A DNA stretch of 64,000 nucleotides, from positions 1 to 64,000 of the forward strand of contig NZ_JACLZI010000024.1 of NCBI RefSeq assembly GCF_014280935.1, in the 5' to 3' direction. Numbering within the stretch: the stretch's first letter is position 1; each line of letters begins with the position of its first letter. This document shows positions 11,946-21,198 of this stretch, piece by piece. Under the pieces are notes generated by a model. The model was not told where the DNA came from, made no database searches, and saw only the letters and a list, made by a program, of their open reading frames with translations. The translations under genes and the position numbers were made by a program. Source of the stretch: Aquibacillus kalidii. Its GTDB lineage: Bacteria; Bacillota; Bacilli; Bacillales; Amphibacillaceae.

Positions 11946-13118
11946 TTAATTTCCTTGAACCTTCTCAGCATTCCAATAATACTCACTAAAAACCTCTGCC
12001 ACAGCATCAGCCGTTCTGTATAGTTCTTCCATAGTGTTGTCTACACCGCCAAATTCAAGAATTATTGAATTTTGAGATAGATCTTGGTTATATACGCCGT
12101 TATAACCTGCACCACCTTGGGTCGAAACAGTTCTACTTAGCCCAGGATATTTTTCATTAATTAAATTATGTAATTCCGTTGCAAAGCTAAGATTCTTTTC
12201 ATTCTGATAATCTTCTCCTACTACGAAAGCGATACGAGCATATTTTTTTCCGTCAAATTCTTTTGTTGTGACATCTTTCCTCTGACTATCTCTATGAATG
12301 TCAAAAACATATTGAATATCTTTGTTTTGTGCTAATGCTTCCTTAACTACAGGTCTCGAAGCATCATAGGATTGCCAATACTCCCAACCGTTTTTGCTTA
12401 AAACATTCCCAATATCTGTTTGGTCAACGCTAGAACCAATTCCATTTGCCTCTAAGCTTTTTGCAAGTCGATCACTTACTTTTGTAATGTTAACCTCTGA
12501 ATGGTAAACGTGATTTATATCTGTTCCTTCCGGTAAATATGGCAAGAAGGATTCCCTATTATGGGTGTTATAAACGAAGACAACATCTTTTCCATTGGTA
12601 GTAGGTTGACCTTCTTCAGGCTCCTTACTTGGAACGTTTGTTTCTTCCTCTTCCGGTTCTTTTGCCTCTCTGTCCTCTAGAACTACATCTAACGGAGCAG
12701 AAGATTCAATCGGTAAGTTCGTATAGTCGCTACCTTCACTTGCCACAATGATTGTACTATCATATGCCTCGAAGCCAGGTAACTCTCGTCCTAAAAGACT
12801 TCTAGCATCATTTGGCTTTACACTCGTCGCCATTTCAAAAACTAAATCAGATATAACAATAGGGGATTCGTCTTGAGGAAACGCTTTTCCAAATGAATGG
12901 TTTTCCATTTTTAATAAATACAGAAAAGATGACCCCTTGATTTGACTAGTCCAATTATTAATAGTCGATGAGGATACTCGATATGCTGGTTGTATGGTTG
13001 TTAAAATCCCTATAAAAATAAACAGTATTGAAACACCTATGACCAGTACACTAAATTTCTTCCATGGTTTCCATCTATTTAAAAACTTTTTCGCTTCGTT
13101 TAACTTTTGTTTATACAT
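11946..13118 (-). CDS. spoIIP: Stage II sporulation protein P
   Basis: Peptidoglycan amidase and endopeptidase of the DMP complex (SpoIID, SpoIIM, SpoIIP) that thins septal wall and drives engulfment. A membrane segment near residues 24-45 anchors it outside the mother-cell membrane; a low-complexity Glu/Pro linker (EPEEEETNVPSKEPEEGQP) leads to the SpoIIP catalytic domain with YNTHNRESF near residue 195 and FDIHRDS near 273. 390 residues is typical. ATG start with AAAGGGTGGG. Follows gpr in the same direction, as in Bacillus subtilis. Confidence 0.95.
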   Translation of the reverse strand: MYKQKLNEAKKFLNRWKPWKKFSVLVIGVSILFIFIGILTTIQPAYRVSSSTINNWTSQIKGSSFLYLLKMENHSFGKAFPQDESPIVISDLVFEMATSVKPNDARSLLGRELPGFEAYDSTIIVASEGSDYTNLPIESSAPLDVVLEDREAKEPEEEETNVPSKEPEEGQPTTNGKDVVFVYNTHNRESFLPYLPEGTDINHVYHSEVNITKVSDRLAKSLEANGIGSSVDQTDIGNVLSKNGWEYWQSYDASRPVVKEALAQNKDIQYVFDIHRDSQRKDVTTKEFDGKKYARIAFVVGEDYQNEKNLSFATELHNLINEKYPGLSRTVSTQGGAGYNGVYNQDLSQNSIILEFGGVDNTMEELYRTADAVAEVFSEYYWNAEKVQGN

Positions 13119-13229
13119 CGTCCCACCCTTTCTAAACCTTCTATCACCTTTAATAGACTCTATGATAGAGATTCAGAAAGTAGAACGACTTATTTATTTT
13201 TCTAGTAACTATTTATAGTCCTAATAGAT

Positions 13230-14330
13230 TTAACGTGTATATGCTCCAAAGTTGTCTATATTAACATTCTCATGGAGGGCAGCATTTAATCCTTCTGCTA
13301 TAACATGAGCCATGTCCGTCATAAATCCATCAACTTCTTTAGGCGTTACCATTAAGTTATGACCAAGCGGGGTTAAAACTTCTTTGATCAGCGTACGTTT
13401 CTCATCATCGTTTAATTGCCCCACCATTCCTAGTACAGCTTTTCTGTTCTCTTCACTTGGCATATCTTCGTCTGTCAGTTTCCTATTCCCGAAATTCATC
13501 CCAGCAGGGGTCAATGCTTTTGATGGCTTATCTCGTTCGTTCCACTCTCTACCAAAATGTTTTAGTAGAAAGTCAATTGTGTCACTTGTTATGGTAACGG
13601 CATCGACAACAGTCGGAACTCCCAAAGCGATGACCGGAATACCTAGTGTGTCCTTACTTAATTCTTTCCGCTTATTTCCAACACCCGAGCCAGGATGAAT
13701 TCCAGAATCAGAAAGCTGTATTGTAGCGTTAACTCTTTCAATAGACCTAGAAGCTAGAGCATCTACTGCAATAACAAAGTCTGGTTTCGTTTTTTCTACG
13801 ATTCCAAAAATAATGTCACTTGTTTCAATCCCGGTTAGCCCCATAACACCTGGTGTCATTGCTGAAACTGGACGATATCCTTCTTCGACATATTGAGGTT
13901 GTAACTTAAATAGATGACTAGTCACCAGAATTTTTTCAGCCGTCATAGGTCCTAGCGCATCAGGTGTCACGTTCCAATTTCCTAACCCAACAACAAGACA
14001 TTTCGCATCATCTGGAAGGTTACTTTGCTTTAACATCTCCACTAATTCTTTAGCTAAAACCTTTGCAGTTTGCTCCTGTAGCTTCGTATCTTGTTTTTTA
14101 ACTCCCTCTGAATGGATGGTTATATAGTTACCAGCTTTTTTATCTAATGATTTAGCACCCGTTTCATCTATTTGAACATATGATATGTTTATATTACCCT
14201 CATTTTTTTCTTTAATGGTTACCCCTTTTATTTCCTGTTCCTCTTGATTTTCCTTTTCGACATACATATCTCTTGCTTCCACAGCTAGATCTGTGCGAAC
14301 TTCAAATAACTTCTTATCTTCTTGTGCCAC
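13230..14330 (-). CDS. gpr: Germination protease GPR
   Basis: Aspartic-type (A25 family) protease made as a zymogen in the forespore that degrades small acid-soluble proteins at germination. The sequence begins with a short pro-region followed by [13 protein letters not shown], the segment at which the zymogen is autoprocessed and which resembles the cleavage site in its substrates. [14 protein letters not shown] and DALASRS mark the catalytic core. 366 residues is normal. GTG start with GAAGGAGG. Expected to be SigG-dependent, but I could not identify a clear promoter. Confidence 0.95.
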   Translation of the reverse strand: MAQEDKKLFEVRTDLAVEARDMYVEKENQEEQEIKGVTIKEKNEGNINISYVQIDETGAKSLDKKAGNYITIHSEGVKKQDTKLQEQTAKVLAKELVEMLKQSNLPDDAKCLVVGLGNWNVTPDALGPMTAEKILVTSHLFKLQPQYVEEGYRPVSAMTPGVMGLTGIETSDIIFGIVEKTKPDFVIAVDALASRSIERVNATIQLSDSGIHPGSGVGNKRKELSKDTLGIPVIALGVPTVVDAVTITSDTIDFLLKHFGREWNERDKPSKALTPAGMNFGNRKLTDEDMPSEENRKAVLGMVGQLNDDEKRTLIKEVLTPLGHNLMVTPKEVDGFMTDMAHVIAEGLNAALHENVNIDNFGAYTR

Positions 14331-14438
14331 CGTAATTCCTCCTTCAGTAAATGGTTAGGATTATTTACACCATTTTTCCATTAGGGTTGACATAAAGGGA
14401 GGAAAACATACAATTATACACAATAAAAAATATTCCTA

Positions 14439-14467
14439 TTGAAAACTTTGTCCTGCTTTGGTACAAT
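14439..14467 (+). promoter_or_regulatory. SigA promoter of rpsT
   Basis: TTGAAA, exactly 17 bases, TACAAT, about 50 bases before the rpsT start codon. Clear vegetative promoter by motif and position. Confidence 0.8.
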
Positions 14468-14520
14468 GACTTTTGATCCAAAAAGTTAAGTTGATCGAGT
14501 TGTTACATGGAGGTGAAAAA

Positions 14521-14787
14521 ATGGCTAACATTAAATCTGCAATCAAACGTGTTCGTATTAACAACGATCACCGTGCACAAAATCTATCAATTAGAACTGA
14601 CATGCGCTCTCAAATTAAACGCGTAGAAAGCTTAGTTGAAGGAAAAGATGTGGAAAACGCTAAAGCTGCTCTTCAAAAGGCTGTTACTAAAATTGACAAA
14701 GCAGTTCAAAAAGGCATTATCCATAAAAATAAAGGTAATCGTCAAAAATCTCGCCTAACTAAAGCTGTTAACGAGCTTAGCGCTTAA
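14521..14787 (+). CDS. rpsT: 30S ribosomal protein S20
   Basis: Primary 16S rRNA-binding protein of the small subunit. The 88-residue, strongly basic helical protein begins MANIKSAIKRVR. Start chosen because GGAGGTG lies seven bases upstream and the N-terminus is the family one; an in-frame upstream extension has no such support. Stands alone on the plus strand between gpr and holA, with its own promoter and terminator. Confidence 0.98.
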   Translation: MANIKSAIKRVRINNDHRAQNLSIRTDMRSQIKRVESLVEGKDVENAKAALQKAVTKIDKAVQKGIIHKNKGNRQKSRLTKAVNELSA

Positions 14788-15088
14788 TTCGTTTTAAATA
14801 TGACCAACACTAACGATCCTCTTGTAAGGGTCGTTTTTTATTTTTAAAAAGCTAGATCTCACCCGTTTTAAGGGGCTTTTTGCACATGGACTGTTAAAAG
14901 AGTGATAATTCCTCGGACATTAAACATAAGACAACGAAAATCACACTATATACTAGGGGCATATTAAACAGCTGGTTCATTTTGATGTGATAAACGTAGT
15001 GATTAGATAGACTGGAGAGGATTTTTCTTTTCGATGTTAAAAAAAGTACTATTCAGAGGAGATATGGATAGAATGTCTATTAAAAAAA
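14788..15088. other. Intergenic region rpsT-holA
   Basis: Holds the rpsT terminator at its left end and the holA terminator at its right end. Between them I see no reading frame with a good ribosome binding site, no promoter pair I would trust and no strong fold. Confidence 0.6.
14812..14836 (+). terminator. Terminator of rpsT
   Basis: AACGATCCT / AGGGTCGTT stem (one G-T pair) followed by TTTTTTATTTTT. Confidence 0.85.
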
Positions 15089-15114
15089 AGAGATAAGCAT
15101 AAATGCTTATCTCT
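15089..15114 (-). terminator. Terminator of holA
   Basis: AGAGATAAGCAT / ATGCTTATCTCT, a 12-bp stem, followed on the minus strand by eight T. It overlaps the last codons of holA. Confidence 0.9.
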
Positions 15115-16150
15115 GGATTGCAGTAGCCTTTCGATTAATTAATTGATATAACAGTAATTCAAAAGCCAATGACTTTTCAATTCTACCTCGTTTTATACTT
15201 GCATCAGTATCCGTAAAGATGTGAAAAATTTCTTTCAATTCATTTACCGAAAAGTTTTTTTCCCTCGATGCTGACATTTTCACTACATAGGGATGTACTC
15301 TTAATTGCTGAGCCATTTGTTGTTGCCCATATCCTTTTTGCTTTAAAATTTTCACGTGATAGATCGTTCGAAATTGTGAAGATAACAACGCTACTAAAGC
15401 AATCGGGTCTTCATTCATTTTTTCTAAGTCTTTATAAATTTGGATTGCTGATGATAAATCTTTATTAATAACAGCATCAACTAATTTCAATCCAGAAGTG
15501 TTTGTATTATGGGAAAGCAATTGTTCTGCAGTTTCAATGGTAATGTGCTGATCTTCTCCCACATATATGGCCATTTTCTCAATTTCTGACTTAAGCATTA
15601 GAAGATTAGTACCAATTTCTTGTACTAATTTTTCTTTTACTGGATCGTCCATAACCACTTTTAATGAACGAACTATATCATCGATCCACTTACCCAAATC
15701 CCACTCTTTAATTGGTTCACAAGCGACCACTTCGCTTTGCTTTTTCAATAACTTAGTTATTTTCTTTCTTTCATCTATTTTTTCATATGCTGCAATAAAT
15801 ACTATGATGGAGTATTCAGCTGGATGAAGAAGGTATGATTGTAATACCTCCACATCGTGTTCAACAGAAGTCTTATCTGGTTTGGCCTTTAAAAACATTG
15901 GATTATTCACTATAATTATTTTACGTTCTCCAAAAAAGGGATAAGTCTCAGCATCAGCAACCACTTCCTGTATGGAAACGTCCTCCAGATCGTAAATAGA
16001 GACATTTGTGTCTCTTTCTTCTTCCGTTAAACCTTTAGAAAGAATTTGTTGTTTAAGATCCTCTACTAAATATGATTCAGTACCATAAAATAAGTATATA
16101 GGAGAGAATTGCTTTTTTTTAATCTTTTTCATTACTTCAAAATATGACAC
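15107..16150 (-). CDS. holA: DNA polymerase III delta subunit
   Basis: Clamp-loader subunit that opens the beta clamp. N-terminal AAA-like fold (without a working Walker A motif, as expected for delta), then the helical collar domain; PIYLFYGTESYLVEDL near residue 17 and the C-terminal RIEKSLAFELLLYQL are family features. 347 residues matches YqeN of Bacillus subtilis. GTG start with GGAGGGA at seven bases. The neighbours rpsT and comEC are conserved. Confidence 0.93.
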   Translation of the reverse strand: MSYFEVMKKIKKKQFSPIYLFYGTESYLVEDLKQQILSKGLTEEERDTNVSIYDLEDVSIQEVVADAETYPFFGERKIIIVNNPMFLKAKPDKTSVEHDVEVLQSYLLHPAEYSIIVFIAAYEKIDERKKITKLLKKQSEVVACEPIKEWDLGKWIDDIVRSLKVVMDDPVKEKLVQEIGTNLLMLKSEIEKMAIYVGEDQHITIETAEQLLSHNTNTSGLKLVDAVINKDLSSAIQIYKDLEKMNEDPIALVALLSSQFRTIYHVKILKQKGYGQQQMAQQLRVHPYVVKMSASREKNFSVNELKEIFHIFTDTDASIKRGRIEKSLAFELLLYQLINRKATAIQR

Positions 16151-16542
16151 GTTTATTTCCCTCCGACAGAAAAACCATTTATGTGTTAATCCTAATCGGA
16201 AAGTAAATAATTCGCAACATCAAGTTGCAATTTTCTTTTTATTGTTTTATTGTATGTTTATAAACTGATCCAGATATGTATGGTGTAAGCAAAATAAAAG
16301 AGGGAAGTAGCGGCAACTACTCCCCCCTGCAATCTATATCAACGCTTTAAAAGTGAGCCCCAGGAAACTCCTTCATAAAGCGATATTTTCTCTTTCCTTT
16401 ATAGATTGACCAAAATTTAAAATAATATGGGTGTAAAGTCTTGCTAACTAAGGTAACTCCCACAATTTTGATTTTTTATCTGTCTAGGTGGATTTTTTTA
16501 TTATTTTGCACTATACTAAAGATTGGATTAGGAGGGGTACAT
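16151..16542. other. Intergenic region holA-yqzM
   Basis: Nearly 400 bases between divergent genes. The right part should hold the yqzM promoter (TATACT at about 16512). The middle contains a minus-strand terminator-like hairpin (16302-16324) with a short unassigned reading frame in front of it. No recognised RNA family. Confidence 0.5.
16302..16324 (-). terminator. Terminator-like hairpin with no assigned gene
   Basis: On the minus strand GGGAGTAG / CTACTTCCC (one bulged base) around the loop TTGCCG, followed by TCTTTTATTTT. It points to a small minus-strand transcript arising between here and yqzM. Confidence 0.5.
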
Positions 16543-16677
16543 ATGAATGAATTTGAAAAAGATGTGCAATCCAAAAGTCATGATATATTTGATTCCGGTA
16601 AAGGGTTCATTTTCTCTTTTCTATTCTTTATGATTATTTTCTTCGTCGGAGTTATCATTGACGTAATTGGATCTTAA
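16543..16677 (+). CDS. yqzM: YqzM family small membrane protein
   Basis: 44-residue protein beginning MNEFEKDVQSKSHDIFD with one hydrophobic segment (about residues 20-41). Sequence pattern, length and location between holA and comEC agree with YqzM of Bacillus subtilis, whose function is unknown. Start chosen from GGAGGGG six bases upstream; the longer frame opening at 16441 is not supported. Followed directly by a strong terminator. Confidence 0.88.
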   Translation: MNEFEKDVQSKSHDIFDSGKGFIFSFLFFMIIFFVGVIIDVIGS

Positions 16678-16696
16678 GTATTGATTATTACGTATG

Positions 16697-16723
16697 AAAG
16701 AGACTGTTTTAACAGTCTCTTTT
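16697..16723 (+). terminator. Terminator between yqzM and comEC
   Basis: AAAGAGACTG / CAGTCTCTTT with loop TTTTAA and a T-run on the plus strand. The symmetrical A/T flanks mean it may also end the comEC transcript coming from the other side. Confidence 0.85.
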
Positions 16724-16754
16724 TTCATTGAATAAATGCTTCTTCATCTGTATA

Positions 16755-19040
16755 CTATGGAAGTTGTGTTGTAAATGTTCCTAATTGATTACTGCGAAAC
16801 TGATATTGAATTGCACCAACCTGATCTGTACGTAAAATCGAAACCCCTTCTTGCTCTAAACTGTTTATAACTTCTAAATGTGGATGACCATACCTATTAT
16901 TATCTCCTACAGAAATTAAAGCATACTTAGGAGAGACAGTTTCTATAAAGGAATTTGCGGAAGATGAATTACTACCATGATGGGCAACCTTTAATACATC
17001 AATAGTAAGGTTCGGGTATTTTGTTACCAATTCTGATTCAATGTCTGTATTTATATCCCCGGTAAATAACCATGTTAAACCTCCGATTTTTGAAAATAAT
17101 ACTAAGGAGTTTTCATTAGTAGATCCATTATTGTTAATAGGGCTTAGAACATAAAAATGTTGGTTTCCTTGGACAAACTCTTCCCCCGTTGATAGTGTAA
17201 TGTGCTCAATCCTCTTTTGTTCCAATATCTTTTTAGCCTCTTGTGAAAATGTAAAATATTCAGAAGTGATCAGCTTCCCCACCTTAAAATCTCCCAAAAG
17301 ATACGGCAGACTCCCTATATGGTCGTGGTCCTCATGGCTAAGAAATACTGCATCAATGGAGGAAATCCCCCTTGAAAGTAAATATGGTTTAATTACCTGT
17401 CGATACACTTTATCAGAAGGAGATTTAAAATTTGCTTGCAAGGTACCTGCTACATCGATTAAAATTACTCCTTTTCTGTGCGGTAGTTCTACAACTATAG
17501 CATCCCCTTGGCCAACATCAAGAGTTGTTACATATCCACTACTACTTATGTAAGGTTTTAAAGTAGCTGCTAGCAGAATAACTACTAACAAACAACCGGA
17601 ATAAAAAGCCTTACTTTTATTAGAGCGAGACAACTGATTCATAAATAGGATAAATACCACAAAATAAGGGATGAACATTAGAAGCGGAAACTTACCAGTA
17701 ATCCATGGATAAAATAGGGTTTTATCGATATTTTCCAATGGAATCATTGCAAAATGATGGATGTTTTGGAACATTTGGTCTACAAAAGAGAATGGAAAAG
17801 GAAAAATTAAAGATAGGGTTATAACAAGTAAAAGTGGCATTACAATAAAGGAAAAATAAGGAACATATAATAGATTTATTAGAATGGATAAGGGGTTGAA
17901 ATAATAAAAGTTATATAATTGAAGAGGTAACAACGTAAGTAAGCTCAAAAAGCTAATTGTTAGTATAGAAAAAAAACGTGATTGATTTTGAATAAACGAC
18001 TTAGATAATAACAGACAATATGTGATTAAAAAAGAAAATTGAAAGCCCAAGTGATACATATTTTCCGGTTTGATCAATATAAGAAGTAAGAAAACTACTC
18101 CTAGCATGTCGGTAGTAGTCAACTTAATTTTGACTTTTGTTATGATGAGGGCCAAAAAGGTTAGAAGAGAAGCACGCCAAACAGATGGTGCACCCCCTGC
18201 TAAAATAGCGTAAAAAGGCAAACAAATAATAACAAACCATTGCGCTTTTTCTCGGGTAAGCAGTTGTAACTTTATAAGTGAGAAATAAATAGAGGAAACA
18301 ATTAAACCAACATGTAAACCTGAAATAGCCAGGAGATGAGATAGACCCCACTTCTGAAATAGTTCGATTGTGTCGTCACTTAAGAACTGATCATCACCTA
18401 AGATTAACGCAGAAATCCAGCTTGCTGTTGAAGGACTTAACTCCTCTTGTGCTTTCTGTATAACGGTAGTCCTTGCCAAATATAACTGGTTAATTGTCGA
18501 TGCGCCTGTACAATAAACATTCTGTGGATCTTTCACAATCAGTTCGCTCGTGATCCCCTGTTTTTCTAGATATCCCCCATAATCAAATTGACCGGGATTA
18601 GTTTTCCTGTCTAATGGTTGTGGTAATCCATTTATGGTACAGTTAGCTCCTGCTTTTAATTGACTATATTGATTTTCACTCTGTATTTGATCTGAATAGA
18701 CAACAACTAATGTCTTGTCGTTTACCTGATCTGGTTTAAGGGTAAATTGAATGGCTTTTGAAGAAATAGAAACCGGGGAAATTATCTTTCCGACAACAGT
18801 GTTGCTTATGGAAGAGGAATTAAATTTTAAACTAGGATCAACTAACAATCCTTTGTTCCAAACATTTAGGAATACGATTGCAATCATAAGACTGACGAAA
18901 ACACGTTTTTGCAATCCTTTCGCAAATACTAAATAGACCAACCACCCAATCCAACACCAGGAAAAAATCGTGTTATGAAAAGAGGCTGATAAGGCAGAAG
19001 TGATTGCGGATAAGACAAACAAATGATTGTTTCCTTTCAC
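16755..19040 (-). CDS. comEC: DNA uptake channel ComEC/Rec2
   Basis: Polytopic membrane protein proposed to form the channel through which single-stranded DNA enters competent cells. An N-terminal membrane part with a soluble DUF4131 domain is followed by the competence domain with many hydrophobic segments (including LLAISGLHVGLI near 235) and a C-terminal metallo-beta-lactamase-like domain with SHEDHDHIGSL near residue 567 and AHHGSNSSS near 687, proposed to degrade the non-transforming strand. 761 residues is full length. GTG start; the ribosome binding site (AAAGGGGG) is rather far upstream. Last gene of comEA-comEB-comEC. Confidence 0.95.
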   Translation of the reverse strand: MKGNNHLFVLSAITSALSASFHNTIFSWCWIGWLVYLVFAKGLQKRVFVSLMIAIVFLNVWNKGLLVDPSLKFNSSSISNTVVGKIISPVSISSKAIQFTLKPDQVNDKTLVVVYSDQIQSENQYSQLKAGANCTINGLPQPLDRKTNPGQFDYGGYLEKQGITSELIVKDPQNVYCTGASTINQLYLARTTVIQKAQEELSPSTASWISALILGDDQFLSDDTIELFQKWGLSHLLAISGLHVGLIVSSIYFSLIKLQLLTREKAQWFVIICLPFYAILAGGAPSVWRASLLTFLALIITKVKIKLTTTDMLGVVFLLLILIKPENMYHLGFQFSFLITYCLLLSKSFIQNQSRFFSILTISFLSLLTLLPLQLYNFYYFNPLSILINLLYVPYFSFIVMPLLLVITLSLIFPFPFSFVDQMFQNIHHFAMIPLENIDKTLFYPWITGKFPLLMFIPYFVVFILFMNQLSRSNKSKAFYSGCLLVVILLAATLKPYISSSGYVTTLDVGQGDAIVVELPHRKGVILIDVAGTLQANFKSPSDKVYRQVIKPYLLSRGISSIDAVFLSHEDHDHIGSLPYLLGDFKVGKLITSEYFTFSQEAKKILEQKRIEHITLSTGEEFVQGNQHFYVLSPINNNGSTNENSLVLFSKIGGLTWLFTGDINTDIESELVTKYPNLTIDVLKVAHHGSNSSSANSFIETVSPKYALISVGDNNRYGHPHLEVINSLEQEGVSILRTDQVGAIQYQFRSNQLGTFTTQLP

Positions 19041-19069
19041 TGACGCTTAATACCCCCTTTACATAACCA

Positions 19070-19528
19070 TTAATTATTTGGCTGTAAGTCAATTGTATCT
19101 TTTTCTAATTCAACCTTTTCTACAGAAACACCAGCGTCTCTAAATAACTCGATTGCATATGGGTGATTTTTGTAATCTTTAGCATAATACACCGCTTTAA
19201 TCCCACTTTGTATAATCGATTTACAGCAATGTAAGCATGGAAAATGGGTGACGTAGATTTCAGCGTTCTCTGTAGCCACACCAAATTTCGCACACTGTAA
19301 AAGCGCATTAATTTCTGCATGAACAGTTCGGACACAATGCCCATCTATTACATAGCATCCATCATCAATACAATGGATACCACCTGACACACTTCCATTA
19401 TATCCTCCTGCTATGATTCGCTTATCTCTTACAATGGTCGCACCAACCATTAATCGTTGACAGGTACTTCTAAGTGCGAGCAAGTGACTTTGCGACATGA
19501 AATATTGATCCCAAGAAATCCTCTGCAT
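19070..19528 (-). CDS. comEB: dCMP deaminase family protein ComEB
   Basis: Zinc-dependent cytidine/deoxycytidylate deaminase fold, middle gene of the comE operon; in Bacillus subtilis it helps place the competence machinery at the pole rather than being needed for uptake. Catalytic motif HAE near residue 70 and PCLHC near 98 carry the zinc ligands and proton shuttle. At 152 residues it is shorter than the 189-residue B. subtilis protein but contains the complete deaminase core. Confidence 0.92.
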   Translation of the reverse strand: MQRISWDQYFMSQSHLLALRSTCQRLMVGATIVRDKRIIAGGYNGSVSGGIHCIDDGCYVIDGHCVRTVHAEINALLQCAKFGVATENAEIYVTHFPCLHCCKSIIQSGIKAVYYAKDYKNHPYAIELFRDAGVSVEKVELEKDTIDLQPNN

Positions 19529-19596
19529 TGTACTCTACCTTTCTTTTCTTTCATTTTTACTAAGTTTACATTCATTCGTCAATCTTCGTCAACATA

Positions 19597-20199
19597 TTAC
19601 GGGACTTGGATATAATCTTTGATATTTTCTAATGTCTTTTCACCAATTCCATCTACATTTAAAAGGTCTTCCAATTTAGTGAAGTTGCCATGTTCCTCTT
19701 TATATTGAACAATTGCAGAAGCTTTCGTTTCACCAATTCCTTTCAATGCTTGGATTTCCTCTATTGACGCATTGTTTATCCTGACTTTTTGATTTGCACC
19801 TGTTGTTGTACCATCACTTACAATCGCTGTGGGATTCTCACCTTTTTTTAGTACATTTATTACCATTTCGTCCATTACCTTTTGCGCTAAATTGACTGAT
19901 TGCGGATCTGCTAAATCTGTAAATCCACCAGCAAGATGAATGACATCATCCACTCTCGAATTACCCGTAAGTTGGTAGACACCAGGCTTTTTCACTTCCC
20001 CTTTTACATCAACAAAAATAGGGGACTGTAGATTGTTGCCTTCTTTTAACTGTGTTTCCGTTTCATCTGTATTTACTACCTCAATTGCTTGTTCAGATAC
20101 AGGGTTATTCACTTCTGATTTATCGTTATCAAGGAGAATAAAAAGAGTTACAGCCAGAATAACCAATAGAATTAACCAATTATTTTTAATCCAAAACAA
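19597..20199 (-). CDS. comEA: Competence DNA receptor ComEA
   Basis: Membrane-anchored DNA-binding receptor for transformation. N-terminal membrane segment (about residues 6-24), then an SLBB-like domain (VDVKGEVKKPGVYQL), then two helix-hairpin-helix motifs at the C-terminus (INNASIEEIQALKGIGETKA and LNVDGIGEKTLENI) that contact DNA. TTG start with GAGGTG at about seven bases. Divergent from comER over an 79-base gap; I could not see a convincing ComK box pair there. Confidence 0.94.
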   Translation of the reverse strand: MFWIKNNWLILLVILAVTLFILLDNDKSEVNNPVSEQAIEVVNTDETETQLKEGNNLQSPIFVDVKGEVKKPGVYQLTGNSRVDDVIHLAGGFTDLADPQSVNLAQKVMDEMVINVLKKGENPTAIVSDGTTTGANQKVRINNASIEEIQALKGIGETKASAIVQYKEEHGNFTKLEDLLNVDGIGEKTLENIKDYIQVP

Positions 20200-20278
20200 T
20201 TAGTTCACCTCTTTTTCTCATAATATGAAAATTTAGTTCATAGACTTGATGTGAAGCATTAATTAGGAGGGGAGCACC

Positions 20279-21103
20279 ATGAAATGGGGAGTAATAGGTA
20301 CTGGAAACATGGGTCAAATATTAATTGAATCGTGGTTATCTTCAAGAACTATAGAACCAGAGCAGCTTTATATTACAAACCGAACGATCAGCAAAGCAAT
20401 GGCTATTAAGGAACAATATCCAAGTATAAATGTATGTGAGGATATCAAGGATTTAGTTAAAACCGTAGATATTATTTACATTTGTGTTAAGCCACTAGAA
20501 ATTCACCCTCTATTACTTAACATATATAATTATCTCTCAAAAGAACAATGTATTGTATCCATAACAAGCCCTTATTCAGTAGAACGTTTGGAATCAATGG
20601 TTCCGTGTCAAGTTGCTCGAATGATTCCGAGTATAACAAATCGTGCAATGTCTGGGATTACCTTGGCTAGTTTTGGAAACAGAATAACAGATCAAATGAA
20701 GGGGTATCTTTTACAAAGTAGTAAGATATATTCAACTCCAGAACAAATTGATGAGAACGTGACTAGAATGGCTTCTGATATCGTTTCTTGCGGACCAGCA
20801 TTTTTCGGTTATTTAGCTGAACGATTCATCCAGTCTGCAACAGAGGAAACACTTATTAGCAAAGAACAAGCGACTAAACTTACAGAAAAAATGTTTATTG
20901 GGTTCGGAAAACTTTTAGAGGATGGGCATTATACTCTTCCTGAACTCATTGAAAAAGTATGTGTTAAAGGTGGAGTTACTGGTGAAGGAATCAAAGCGAT
21001 GGACCAACATATTGGGGAACTGTTTAATTACTTAATAAGAGCGACACACGATAAGTACCGTGAAGATATTGAAAAGATTAGCGACCAAGTGCTAAATGGA
21101 TAG
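20279..21103 (+). CDS. comER: ComER, pyrroline-5-carboxylate reductase-like protein
   Basis: Protein of the P5C reductase fold encoded opposite the comE operon. N-terminal Rossmann motif GTGNMGQ at residue 6 and a C-terminal helical domain with GGVTGEGI. Reported in Bacillus to influence sporulation and biofilm entry; catalytic activity is not assured. AGGAGGGGAGC ribosome binding site. Ends at a strong terminator shared with the convergent yqeM. Confidence 0.92.
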   Translation: MKWGVIGTGNMGQILIESWLSSRTIEPEQLYITNRTISKAMAIKEQYPSINVCEDIKDLVKTVDIIYICVKPLEIHPLLLNIYNYLSKEQCIVSITSPYSVERLESMVPCQVARMIPSITNRAMSGITLASFGNRITDQMKGYLLQSSKIYSTPEQIDENVTRMASDIVSCGPAFFGYLAERFIQSATEETLISKEQATKLTEKMFIGFGKLLEDGHYTLPELIEKVCVKGGVTGEGIKAMDQHIGELFNYLIRATHDKYREDIEKISDQVLNG

Positions 21104-21163
21104 CTCTAGTTTATATGTTTCGACATAGTTAAGATAAATCCTTCCACCTTTTTAAAATATTTA

Positions 21164-21198
21164 AATCAAGACAGCTAAGTCGATCAGCTGTCTTGATT
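21164..21198 (+). terminator. Bidirectional terminator comER / yqeM
   Basis: AATCAAGACAGCT / AGCTGTCTTGATT, 13-bp stem, followed by seven T on the plus strand; it overlaps the last codons of the convergent yqeM. Confidence 0.9.

Noticed and set aside
14895-14985. Minus-strand 28-codon hydrophobic frame (MNQLFNMPLVYSVIF...) resembling a type I toxin peptide
   Set aside because: No ribosome binding site, no promoter and no antisense RNA partner visible; length is within chance for AT-rich DNA.
17200-17553. Plus-strand 117-codon frame opposite comEC
   Set aside because: Complement of the conserved metallo-beta-lactamase domain of ComEC; no start signal.
20200-20278. ComK-box search between comEA and comER (AAAATTTAGTTCA)
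   Set aside because: Only a degenerate half-match to AAAA-N5-TTTT pairs; not enough to call an operator.
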